Source of the DNA: Blasia pusilla
Lineage: Eukaryota; Marchantiophyta; Marchantiopsida; Blasiales
Direction of reading: 5' to 3'
DNA: 64,000 nt
Assembly (NCBI GenBank): GCA_050084515.1
Contig: CM114272.1
Span: 10,230,001 to 10,294,000 of the forward strand
Shown here: one piece after another, positions 49,221-58,375 of the stretch
Layout of the letters: each line of letters begins with the position of its first letter
Numbering within the stretch: position 1 is the first letter of the stretch
Notes under the pieces: model-generated
Databases searched by the model: none
What the model was told of the DNA's origin: nothing
The model's input: only the letters and a program-made list of their open reading frames with translations
Program-made: the position numbers and the translations under genes

Positions 49221-50905
49221 GGCACGAGGGTCATCACGGCGTCCGTTCGGGACTTTGAGAGGCGAGGTGGTGAACCTGAGAGTAGCTCTAGAGGTTTTAC
49301 GCAGAGTGGCGTGAGGTTCCGAGGGTCTTCACTTCAAGGACCACCTCGACCTCTTTATGTGTCATCGTCAGACGAGGGGGAGGATGTAGAGGAGTTTGTG
49401 AGCACATCGCCACACATTGTGAATGGTCCTACCAGTTGGGCGTACGAGATGGACGACCGGGGTAGAGGACCGCGTAGGTTTTCAGGTGCAGTAGGTACGA
49501 TTGAGTTGCACGATTTCATAGCAACGTTTAGGAGTTTGTGCGACTCCCAGCGGACCAGGAACTCTAGAGAGTTCAACCCGTTTATAGCATGGAACGGTAT
49601 ATTCTAGCATTTAGAGGGGGCATCCATGGACGATTACCATGAGTTTTCCCACATATATGTCCAAGAGATTGAGGCATGGCGACTCTACTACGACCCACAC
49701 TATGTGTCATGGACGGAGCCGTTCCCAGATGAGGAGGAGGAGTTAGGAGAGGCTACTTCCTTTTCCACTAGTGATGTTTTAGGAGGGATCACTCGCACTT
49801 GAGCAGTTGCACTGTCTAGTCGGGTTCGTCCCAGGTTCAACCCCGTGGTTGAGTTCTTTGCTGAGTTGAGGGCGAGCTACCAGGGGGTACGAACGGAGAA
49901 GTTGCGGAGCATCCACAACTTCCAGAGGCGCCCGGGTGAGAGTTTACGTGAGGCTTACACTCGCTTGGGCCAGTTGATCAACGTCACTCAGGGGTGACAG
50001 AGGCTCAGGCTATCCAGTCATGGTACGCGATGCTGGACCAAACCCTACGGCCACGGGTGCGGGAGGGGATGCTTCTTATGAACACTTCCCCTACGTTGAG
50101 AGATGTTTTTAGGACCGCCGAGAACATTGAGCGCAATATGGCGGAAGAGAGCGTAGCCACCATAGGTTCTAAGCGAGAGCAGTCGCGATTGGCTGCACCA
50201 CCTATGCAGCAACGTGGACTCCGAGATAGGTCAACTGTGGCACCACGAGCTCAGGGAGGATACCAGGAGCGCGTGGCACAGAGACCTGCACCTTCATATG
50301 CGGCTCAACAGCAGCCGCCTACTATTACTTGTTGGTCATGTGGTGGAGCCCATCATCAGCGCCATTGCACTTGTCAGGGTAATGGACGTGTGCCTCAACA
50401 TGGAGGAGGAGATGGTGCTGCACCGGGAGGTTATCAGTGTGACTATTTTCAGAGGTATGGTCGTACACGCGCCAGGTGTTTCAGTTTACATCCTGAGTTA
50501 CGTCCGGACCGAGGTCCAGAGAGGGCACCAGAGCGAGTAACCGGTCCGAGTGGGCTAGAGATCGTGCACCAAGTGGTTCAGTTGGGGGACGAGGAGCTGG
50601 AGTTGCCCGACAAGGTGGTGCAGCTGCTCGTGGAGGAGGTAGAGTACCACCACCTAGACGTGCCGAGGGAGATGCCGGACGTGAGGTGGGATGGTCGCCG
50701 ATCTGAGAGCTCTGAGGAGCAGATTGCCGCTATGGCATTGAGGTTACCTGATGCCGGATCCGTGGTATCGACATCATATGGAGCAGCCATAGATCTGGAG
50801 GATCCTAGTTGGATGTGCGGGGTTGCCCAGATGGAGGGCGCCGCAGTTGTGACGCGTGGAGCAGCCGCAGAGTTGGATCCACAGCGAGGGGAAGCCAGGA
50901 AATAG
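49221..50905 (+). pseudogene. Gag of gypsy copy B
   Basis: 49,221-49,607 matches the N-terminal and capsid part of copy A (about 80 percent identical by eye), ending in a stop. 49,994-50,905 has the second half with zinc knuckles. Box 1 (CWSCGGAHHQRHC) has the short C-x2-C-x3-H-x4-C spacing seen in copy A. Box 2 (CDYFQRYGRTRARC) has lost the second Cys and the His. A stop at 50,903-50,905 separates gag from the protease segment. Confidence 0.85.
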
Positions 50906-50929
50906 ACGAGGCTTCTTCAGTCTTTCACG

Positions 50930-52010
50930 TTGTACGAAGCGATGAGGATCCCATGGATGGGTCCTCATCAAAGTTCCTTGAGAGTTGGTGATGTTGTTGG
51001 TGTGCAGGCATGGAGGGCGATGGGAGAAGCGAGTGCGACGACTCCTATTGTTGATACTCAGGAGGGGCATGTGTCAAGCACATTGTTGGGGGCGGCCACC
51101 GTTGTATACCGCACTCCTTTATTTTCTACTTCCGATGTTAAGACGTTGGGAGGTACGTCCGCTGAGGCTTTTCGGCTGGCCGCTTCGCTATGTGAGCGCG
51201 AAGTTGGAGTTCCTGCATCACGTTCTAAGGTGATTGCAGAAGAGGTGATGGACCTGCCCTTGGAGCGGATGCTCGGACCGTCCACGTCAGATTCATGACA
51301 GGTTGCGGCTGCTAGGATGGGAGAGATGCCCGCTAGACCCGCGATAGAGCGTGCCATGGCTTCTCCTGGTGTTGTGTTGTTGGATAACTGAGGAGAGGTC
51401 TTCCAGTTGATGAGTCATGGAGGTAAAGCTTTTAGTCCGTAGCGCGTCTTGTTGGATTCAGGAGCGCAACCCCTGATGTTGGGGAAAGCATCATTCAGAG
51501 GATTGGGCTTGACGAGAGCCGATGTGGAGCGTTGTCCATTCCAGATCCAGACATCCTTGGGTGGAGCAAGTACCATACCATATATCAACCGACAAGAGGT
51601 CGTGGTGAAATACCTTCGCTTCTTTGTTGGATCTTTAGCAGGTCTAGCTCAATTGCACCGAAAATGTATCAGGGCTCAAATGTTTTGAAAATGAAAATAT
51701 TGAAAACCTTTTTCTTCCAAATCGACATAGAAAATTTCAAATTTTAAATTCCTACTAAAAATTATAGGGGGACAATGAAATGGGGTTGCGTCCCATTTCC
51801 TCTGTCCCGAATATTTGCCGGGACATCCTACAGATGAGTCCATGGTGCGCGCCAAGGCGATAGTGACTGTAGTAGAGTCCTACGACGTCTTGGTTGGTGG
51901 AGCAGTGTTATACCCGATGGGGTTTTCCCTGGATTACTGGGAGGAGTTAGCGTCTTATAGACCAGGATGGCAGTCAGGTGATGGGCGCCTTAGCTCATTA
52001 CCCGTTCGAT
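50930..52010 (+). pseudogene. Retropepsin of gypsy copy B, interrupted
   Basis: 50,930-51,298 is the conserved segment before the protease. 51,449-51,610 has the active-site motif LLDSGAQ. The C-terminal part, with YDVLVGGAVLYPMG, is at 51,815-52,010. Between these lies about 200 bases (51,611-51,818) that copy A does not have. A stop at 51,296-51,298 and one at 51,389-51,391 also break the frame. Confidence 0.78.
51611..51818. mobile_element. ~200-base insertion in the protease of copy B
   Basis: In copy A 'GGTCGTGGTGA' is followed within about 15 bases by 'GGGACATCCTACAG'; in copy B the same two blocks are about 210 bases apart. The extra DNA is AT-rich in the middle and contains two similar words (GGGACAATG and GGGACATCC). 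I see no terminal inverted repeats or clean target duplication, so its nature is open. Confidence 0.55.
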
Positions 52011-52364
52011 TCACAGATGCAGTGATCGAGCAACGGCCAGGAGAGATGGCGACCTTAGCAGTATTTAGCAGTGCCATCACTTGGCCTAGTGATTTGATTG
52101 AGGGAGATGTCCATGCAGAGGATACTCCCGTTCCTGACATTTCTATGGAGAGGAGTGTTATGGTAGCTGCATCATTCCGTGGAGGAGAGGTGCCGTTGTG
52201 GGGCTCGACTGAGGAGCTTCGACGATTGGCAGATGAGCACCTGCAGACCGCGTGGAGCGAGGCGTTTGCACCAAAACGTGACGGGTCTGAGGAACCCGAG
52301 GTAGCAGGGAGTGCTACGATGACACCCTTGGATACCACACCCATTATGTGGTGTATCTCGAGGG
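52011..52364 (+). other. Conserved linker between protease and methyltransferase
   Basis: The open frame continues from the protease into a segment with SAITWPSDLIEG, VMVAASFRGGEVPLWG and EELRRLADEH. It is conserved in copy A (1,070-1,399) at high identity, and its frame stays open in both copies. No known domain was recognised. Its position directly before motif I suggests an N-terminal extension of the methyltransferase or a spacer in the polyprotein. Confidence 0.65.
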
Positions 52365-53365
52365 AGGATATTCGAGTGTTAGATCTCTTTGGAGGGATTA
52401 GCACCGGGTAAGCTGCTGTATTGCAGGCAGGAGTGCGAGTACAACAGTACCTGTATGTGGAGAGTGATGATGTTGCAAGGCGCGTCTCACTACGACATGT
52501 GGCGCAATTATGTCTACGTTTTCCTGACTTATTGTCTACGCCCGCAATATAGGGGTACCAGAGTTTCCTACCAAGGGGTATTTCATTGTTGGGGGCGCAG
52601 GACTTAGAGCGGGTAGACCATAGATTTGGTCATTGCTGGTTGGCCATGTCAGGGCCAATCGAGTGCTGGACGAGGCAGCGGGTTGGCTGACACTCGGTCC
52701 AGGTTATTTTGGGGGATGTTGAGGGTCTTACGGAAGTTGCAGGAGCACCAGTCTCGTTCTCCAACCTACATTTTGGAGAATGTGCCGATCTTAGGAGACT
52801 CCAGATCATGGGTGGTGACGAGTGCTCATCAGGTGCGTGCCTGGATCGGCCCACGAGTGTTCTTGGATGCGGCGAGTGTAGGTTCTAGAGCCCATCGCCC
52901 GTGTCTATGGTGGACCAACTTGGTGCCCCATGCGGTGTTACGGAGGGCGTATGCGAGAGTGGAGCGTCCCTCTCATTTGTTAGTGGATTCCATTCTAGAT
53001 CCAGGTCGTCGATCATAAGCAGTGAGGCACGATGATCGACCACCGCTGACTGTGGTCAACAGGGTAGGCAGGCCGCGGGCAGCCTTACCCACGTTTGTGA
53101 GTTTTCCCACTTCCTATGCATACAACGAGGCCGGTCCTGGCTTGGTTTGGGATGACCAGGTTCAGAGGTTGGCAGAGCCCAACGCTGACGAGAGAGAGCG
53201 GGCGATGGGATTTCCCACAGGAGTGACGGCAATCCCGTCAGTATCAGAGGCATCACGACGCCATGTCTTGGATCAGGCGATGGACCTGAACTGCTTGACA
53301 TGGATCTTCAGCTTGGGAGTGGTTGAGCAGCGTCGGATGAGATCGCGAGAGTTCACAGCGGTTGC
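52365..53365 (+). pseudogene. C5 cytosine DNA methyltransferase domain, copy B
   Basis: Motif I is VLDLFGGISTG (about 52,377-52,408). It is followed by a cofactor-region segment QQYLYVESDDVARR, motif IV LVIAGWPCQGQS with catalytic Cys (about 52,626-52,665), SRLFW, and motif VI ILENVP. A motif VIII-like stretch SRAHRPCLWWTN (about 52,885-52,920) comes next, then a motif IX/X-like C-terminus with ERERAMGFPTG and RRHVLDQAMDL (about 53,190-53,290). Motif order is that of classical, non-permuted C5 methyltransferases. The motif I and VIII-like segments resemble DNMT3/DRM-type enzymes more than DNMT1. Breaks: stop at 52,409, TAG at 52,550 (CAG in copy A), a frameshift near 52,620 and a stop at 53,016. 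Confidence 0.9.
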
Positions 53366-54620
53366 GTTGGTGAGATTATGCCTACCGAGACGGTGGAGGC
53401 AGTGGTTGGGGGCGAGACCCAAGGAGATCGACACACCAAGGGAGATTGGGAGAGACACCCTTGGACTTCTTGGGATGTTTTGCAGGTACACCAGGAGATG
53501 ATAGCCACAACATTGAGCGTGGTTCCAGGCACTGCACGTGGAAGAGATAAGAGTTTGCAGTTGGCTGTAGAAGAGCGGTCGAGCGTTGTTGTTCAAGACG
53601 GGGATGCACCATAGCAACCACCGATACCCGCGCCAGAGAGTCCTATTGTAGTCATGATGGAGACTTGGGAGCCAGATATGGGCCCTAAGTTGACAGGAGG
53701 AGAGCGGCGCCGGATATATCAGTTCCTCACGAGTTATAGGAGCTACTTTGAATTTAGCATGGAGGATTTGGGTACGCTGAAGGGACCGGGGATCCGCATT
53801 GAGTTGTCGAGTGATACGCCGATCTTCTGACAACCCTACAAGTACAGTGATATTGAGAGGGCTCAGATTCAAAGTAGGAGCCAGGACTTGGTCAGAGAAG
53901 TACTAGTGGAGATGTCCCATGGGGAGTATGCATCTGCCAATGTCATGCCCGCCAAGAAGGATGTGCATGGCAATTGGACAGATAGGCGGATGTGTGGGGA
54001 TTACCGACCTATCAATCAACATACGAAGTCCGATAGGTATGCCATGCCCACCCCTGAGGAGATCTTTGATGCGATTGGTCATGCAAAGGTCTTCAGTTCA
54101 TTGGATTTGCAAGCCGGATATCAGATTGGAGGACAGGCAGAAGACGGCATTTTTGGGCATCTATCATCACGGGAATGATTGTTTGTACCAGTGGCGGTTC
54201 TTACCATTTGGGTTAAAGAACGTCCCGGTTGAGTTTCAAAGGGTCATGGATAGGATCTTGGGTGGTCCGGATTTTGCTAGGTGTTATATTGATGACATCA
54301 TAGTCTTTAGCACCACGGTTGAGGAGCATGAGCGACATCTAGAGGAGGTGTTTCGACGATTGCAATTACATGGGCTGAAGCTACATCCAAGCAAGTGCAA
54401 GTTCTTCTACGACCAGATTGAGTACTTGGGTCATACGATATACCCAAGGGGCCTTGGTGTTCAGCATACAAAGCTAGAGGCTATCTCACGCATTCCACGC
54501 CCTACAGATGTGAGCCGTGTTCGCGCATTCATGGGATTGGTAAACTTCTATCGGCAGTACGTCAAGGGATTCAGTTTGATTGCGAAGCCCCTGACCTTGG
54601 TGACAAAGGTGGATCATGAG
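53366..54620 (+). pseudogene. Gypsy reverse transcriptase, copy B
   Basis: The N-terminal part (53,656-53,880) holds FSMEDLGTLKGPGIRIEL and a TGA at 53,828-53,830 where an Arg codon is expected. The fingers and palm follow: MCGDYRPIN, FSSLDLQAGY with the first catalytic Asp, a frameshift at about 54,125, then QWRFLPFGLKN and YIDDIIVF (about 54,282-54,305) with the catalytic Asp pair. The thumb and connection have FMGLVNFYRQYV. This is the Ty3/gypsy type, and copy A is cut before this point. Confidence 0.9.
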
Positions 54621-55196
54621 TGGCACTGGGGGGATGACCAAGAGCGAGCATTTCAGTTGCTCAAGGACAGGTTGATGTCTGCGCCCATCTTGAGGAGACC
54701 GATCCGGGGACGTCCTTTCCAGTTGCACACAAATTGGAGCATGTTGGGGCTTGGAGCGATGCTCACCCAAGATGATGATGAGGGTAGAGAGTTCGTGGTG
54801 GCTTATGCTAGCCGCTCGAACAACGCTGCAGAGGCGAAGTACAGCTCGTATGAGGGTGAGTGCTTGGTTGCGGTGTGGGATGTCGCGCATTTCAGGTGTT
54901 ACTTATTTGGCAATCCCTTTACCATCATCACTGATTATCAACCACTGAAGTGGTTGATGGAGTCTGACAAGCTTACAGGGAAGCTTGCGAGATGGGCTCT
55001 ATTGTTGCAAGAGTATGATTTTCAAGTGGTACATAGACTTGGGACGCTCAACCAGGATGCAAGTGGGTTGAGTCGTAACCCATGCCCGAGTCAGCGAGAT
55101 GCGATTGGAGCTCGATGGCATGGAGAGAGTGATGAGGAGTCGGTGCCAGGATGGCACGCATCATCGTATTTAGGCATGTTGGCTATGGAGAGCTAG
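54621..55196 (+). pseudogene. Gypsy RNase H, copy B
   Basis: Continues in the same open frame as the RT: FQLHTNWSMLGLGAML, FVVAYASRSNN, YSSYEGECLVAV, TIITDYQPLKWL and ASGLSRNP. The first catalytic Asp, present in copy C (ADWS), is Asn here (TNWS), which would abolish activity. The frame ends in a stop at 55,194-55,196. Confidence 0.88.
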
Positions 55197-55199
55197 AGT

Positions 55200-56417
55200 G
55201 TGGAGACTTCGATGGCGAGGTCTAGTGGAGAGTCCTTGGATCCCGAGGCCAGTGAGGAGACGACAGGTGGCCGAGATATTCATGATGATGGAGTAGTCTT
55301 GGAGTACCTTCGTACTGGCAACGTTGCGAACATTGTGGGTGCTAGAGAGCGAGATCGGATCCTACAGCGGGCCAGACGGTTCCGTTGGGAGGGGACACAT
55401 GTTTTGAGGGTTTGGGAGGATGGCAGAGTACGCGTAGTGCCACATCCTTTGCTGAGAGCACGACTAGTGTAGCATGCCCACGAGGAGTTGGGTCACTTTG
55501 GGGTGAAGCGGACGTACAACTTACTCAAAATTCAGTATTGGTGGCGAGGCATGCAGTCTAACATTCAGCAGTTTGTTGCCAAGTGCATGGTGTGTGATTG
55601 GGTCCGAGCATCGTTCAATGCTCCGACTCCACGGTTGCATCCATTACCGATCATAGGTTTAGGGTATAGATGGAGTTTGGATTTTTCAGGACCTTTGCCT
55701 TTGACGAAGCGTCATAGTTGTTATGTGTTGGTGATGGTCGAGCACTTCTCGAAGTGGATCGAGTTGGTTGCATAGCTTGACAAAGCGAGTGAGGGAGTAG
55801 GTTATGCCTTCCTTGACAGAGTACTGAGTCATTATGGCGCACCGGCTGAGGTGTTGACAGACCAGGGTACCGAGTTTCGCGGTGAGTTCCAGGCCTTGTG
55901 TGATCAGGCGCTCATCGACCATCGTACGACTTCGCGAGATCATCCCGAGACGGATGGATTAGCGGAGAGAGTTGTGCAGACGGTGAAGAGGTGTTTATGC
56001 AAGTATGGCTTGCAAAGAGGTCACCTAGGAGATTGGGACCTCCAGTTCCCTTGGTTGGCGATGGGATATAGATTCAGGAGGCAGGCATCCTTAGCATCTT
56101 TTTCACCGTACTTGCTACTTTATGGCCGAGAGCCACATTTACCTGCGGCCATTCTTCGAGATGCTGGTGAGGTGCTGGACCTTGATGACCTAGATGTATG
56201 GATGCGAGCATGTTCTCAAAGGGTTGAGTTGTTTCGAAGAGTGATTCCCATGGCGTTCGAGAACTTGGCGATTGCGCAACATCGGGATACGTTGAGGTAT
56301 GCGATTATTCGGGGTGGTGGTTATCGACCAACTTTCCGGAGGTTTCATCAGGGAGATTATGTCTACTTGCAGCAAATGGCACTGACGACATTGGATGTGA
56401 CTGCATGACGCACTATC
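55200..56417 (+). pseudogene. Gypsy integrase, copy B
   Basis: The zinc domain has HEELGHFG and CMVC. The DDE core has Asp in SLDFSGP, Asp in LTDQGTEF (about 55,852) and Glu in DGLAERVV, so all three catalytic acids are present. After the core comes WLAMGYRFRRQASLASFSPY, the usual substrate-recognition segment, then a C-terminal module with FHQGDYVYLQQ. Stops at 55,470 (in the zinc domain), 55,773 and 56,406 interrupt it. Confidence 0.9.
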
Positions 56418-56717
56418 TTGAGAGTGCGTGACGTTTTGCCATCCGGTGTTCTCTTGCTGGAGGGACGCGATGGTATGGTATGGAAGGACCATTTGCGTAA
56501 TTGTGCATCATGTCACCTTCCTAACATTGATGGTACAGTGGATCCGAGCTTAGTTGTAGTTCTTGCAGGCTTGCGTTGTATGTTGTGTGGTTCTGCCCAT
56601 GGTGCGGCCACGATACTAGTATGTGATGGTTGTTCGAGAGGTTGGCATATGGCATGTCTGATTCCACCTCTCACTAGGCTTCCTCGGGGACGATGGATGT
56701 GTCCCAGATGTACATAG
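56418..56717 (+). pseudogene. Integrase tail fused to a PHD finger, copy B
   Basis: The open frame covers the end of the integrase (VLPSGVLLLEGRDGMVWKDH) and then a PHD finger: CMLC at 56,577, VCDGC, GWHMAC and WMCPRC, ending directly before the stop codon at 56,715-56,717. All ligands of the C4HC3 pattern are present and identical in copy C. In chromoviruses this position is occupied by a chromodomain that targets integration to heterochromatin; a similar role is an inference. The finger is the best preserved part of the copy. Confidence 0.9.
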
Positions 56718-57035
56718 AGGAGATACTAGGTAGGTTTCGATCTCGACTTTTTCTCTGACATGGATGAGAGGAAGGCGACTAACGATGGGGCCACATGAGC
56801 ATCTGCCCTTCTTGATCTTAGCGTCCAAGAGATGTATGTCATGGTAGGTAGGGATAGATGGCTATCTGGAGTTAGAGAGACCTAACCACCAGCTAGGGGG
56901 GCGATTGGAGATATTTTGGTACTTCTTGTCTCATTGTTTGGATGTCATGAGTTAGCATGGGATCGTACGTGTTTGTGTGTGTGTTCGGTGACAGCGATGT
57001 ATGTTGTATAGCAATGTGCATGCGCACGACAAAGC
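56718..57035 (+). other. 3' untranslated part with G-rich tract and LTR-like module
   Basis: A purine-rich tract with six G (AGCTAGGGGGGCGA, about 56,891-56,904) is followed by 126 bases (56,906-57,031) that repeat the last 126 bases of the LTR (57,552-57,677). Copy C has the same arrangement at 11,231-11,371. The purine tract could prime plus-strand synthesis, which would put the LTR start at 56,906 rather than 57,036. Confidence 0.65.
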
Positions 57036-57677
57036 TGTCACATCCTTTAGGATAGATCGGTGAGATCTAGTAGAGCGTCTTCAAGAGTAGTAGAGGACAG
57101 GCCTAGGAGGTCGAGGATGACCTGCTGAGGCCCCGGGAAACCTGAGAGAGCAGGTTTCTCCTTCGTTTGGCTCATTTGGAGCCATATTGAGGAACTTACT
57201 ATTTTAGGTAAGTACCATCTTGATTATATGATCGACTTTCTATTTTTGGTAAGTAGCCCTTGACCTCCTACATCAGGTCAAGAGCCAAGGAGGTGACTTG
57301 GGAGAATAGGTTACCATGGAGAGAGCTTGGGAGAGGGGAGGGGTATATATCCCAAGGAGAGAGAGCTTGAGAGCTCATTCTATCTTTGTTGAACCTCTTG
57401 GCATAAGGGGGCGGAGCTATGATCCCTTGCCTTGTGAGTGTAACCCAAGCCTCTCATTAGGAGAATGGGTTTGGTTTGACATGAGAGAGGGTGCACACCT
57501 TTGAGAGCTATGGTGTGAGATTGTGTAGAGAGAGATTAGATCTTACTTTATTGGAGATATTTTGATACTTCTTGTCTCGTTGTTTGGATGCCATGAGTTA
57601 GCATGGAATCATGCGTGTTTGTGTGTGTGTTCGGTGATAGCGATGTATGTTGTGTACCGATGTGTATGCGCATGACA
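57036..57677 (+). repeat. 3' LTR of gypsy copy B
   Basis: 642 bases beginning TGTCA and ending TGACA, a perfect 5-base inverted repeat at the ends, with TG...CA termini. It matches the LTRs of copies A and C. The end at 57,677 coincides with the point where copy C stops matching (11,980), and different flanking DNA follows in each case. Confidence 0.8.
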
Positions 57678-57684
57678 CACTCCT

Positions 57685-58375
57685 CTCCATAGAAATGTCG
57701 GGAACGCACCACAACAATTCAAAAATCCATGTTGTGCTTGAAAACCAAGTTTGACTCTTTCTAATCGTGCTCCAATAGGCCAACTGAAACTCCATGAGCC
57801 ATTTCCACAAGGGCGTCAATTACTCTATGGAAAACTCTAGCCGTAGTGGAGTGTGCAAGACCAAAGAGTTATCCAATCCCCAATAATTGATCCCCTATGG
57901 CAAGACGATGTAAAGTGATTGCTACTTGCCTCTCAACACTTAGCAATTTGTTTGGTAGTTGTTGCAATTCTTTTGGAGGGTTTGTAGTCAATGGACCTCT
58001 CAATAGATTGCAAATCAAATCGAACGTCCCTATTGAGGTTTGGAAAAACTCTTTGAAACGCAAGGGATTATCTCTACGCAAAATGTGGTCATCAATGAAG
58101 AGAGTTGCAAAGCCTATAGATCTTGGTTTGATATACCAAAGACCCAACCTAGAATCGCATGAAATCTTTGCCCTATTCAACAAGTGTAAACATAAGAGAG
58201 TATGAAGAGTGTTAGTAGAAATCATTTCATATAACACAAGCATTATACAAAGGCATATAGCTAAGTCATAAGAGTCATCCATGGTAGTGGAAGGTAAGAG
58301 GAGAAGGTATGGACACACCACAATTACAAGGTATGGAAGAGGAAGAGGAAGAAAAAGGAAGAATGAAGAAAACAA
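57685..58375 (-). pseudogene. PIF/Harbinger transposase fragment
   Basis: On the minus strand the frame at 57,869-58,375 has FKEFFQTSIGTFDLICNLL, LSVERQVAITLHRLAIGD and LLGIG. It continues after a stop with LFGLAHSTTARVFHRVIDALVEM and, in a shifted frame, LNCCGA. This is the order of plant HARBI1-like nucleases, where the next motif (the first catalytic Asp, in CCGAIDxTH) should come. Just there the gypsy LTR edge (57,677) begins, so the gypsy copy probably inserted into this transposon. The rest of the DDE nuclease was not found. Confidence 0.75.

Larger units (their letters stand above)
48811..57677 (+). mobile_element. Gypsy-DNMT-PHD retrotransposon, copy B
   Basis: This is the most complete copy: leader, gag with zinc knuckles, retropepsin, C5 DNA methyltransferase, reverse transcriptase, RNase H, DDE integrase, PHD finger and 3' LTR, all on the plus strand over 8.9 kb. 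No 5' LTR is present; similarity to copy A ends at about 48,811. Stops and frameshifts interrupt every domain, so it cannot move by itself. Domain order is typical of Ty3/gypsy (RT-RNase H-integrase), with the methyltransferase inserted between protease and RT. Confidence 0.92.
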
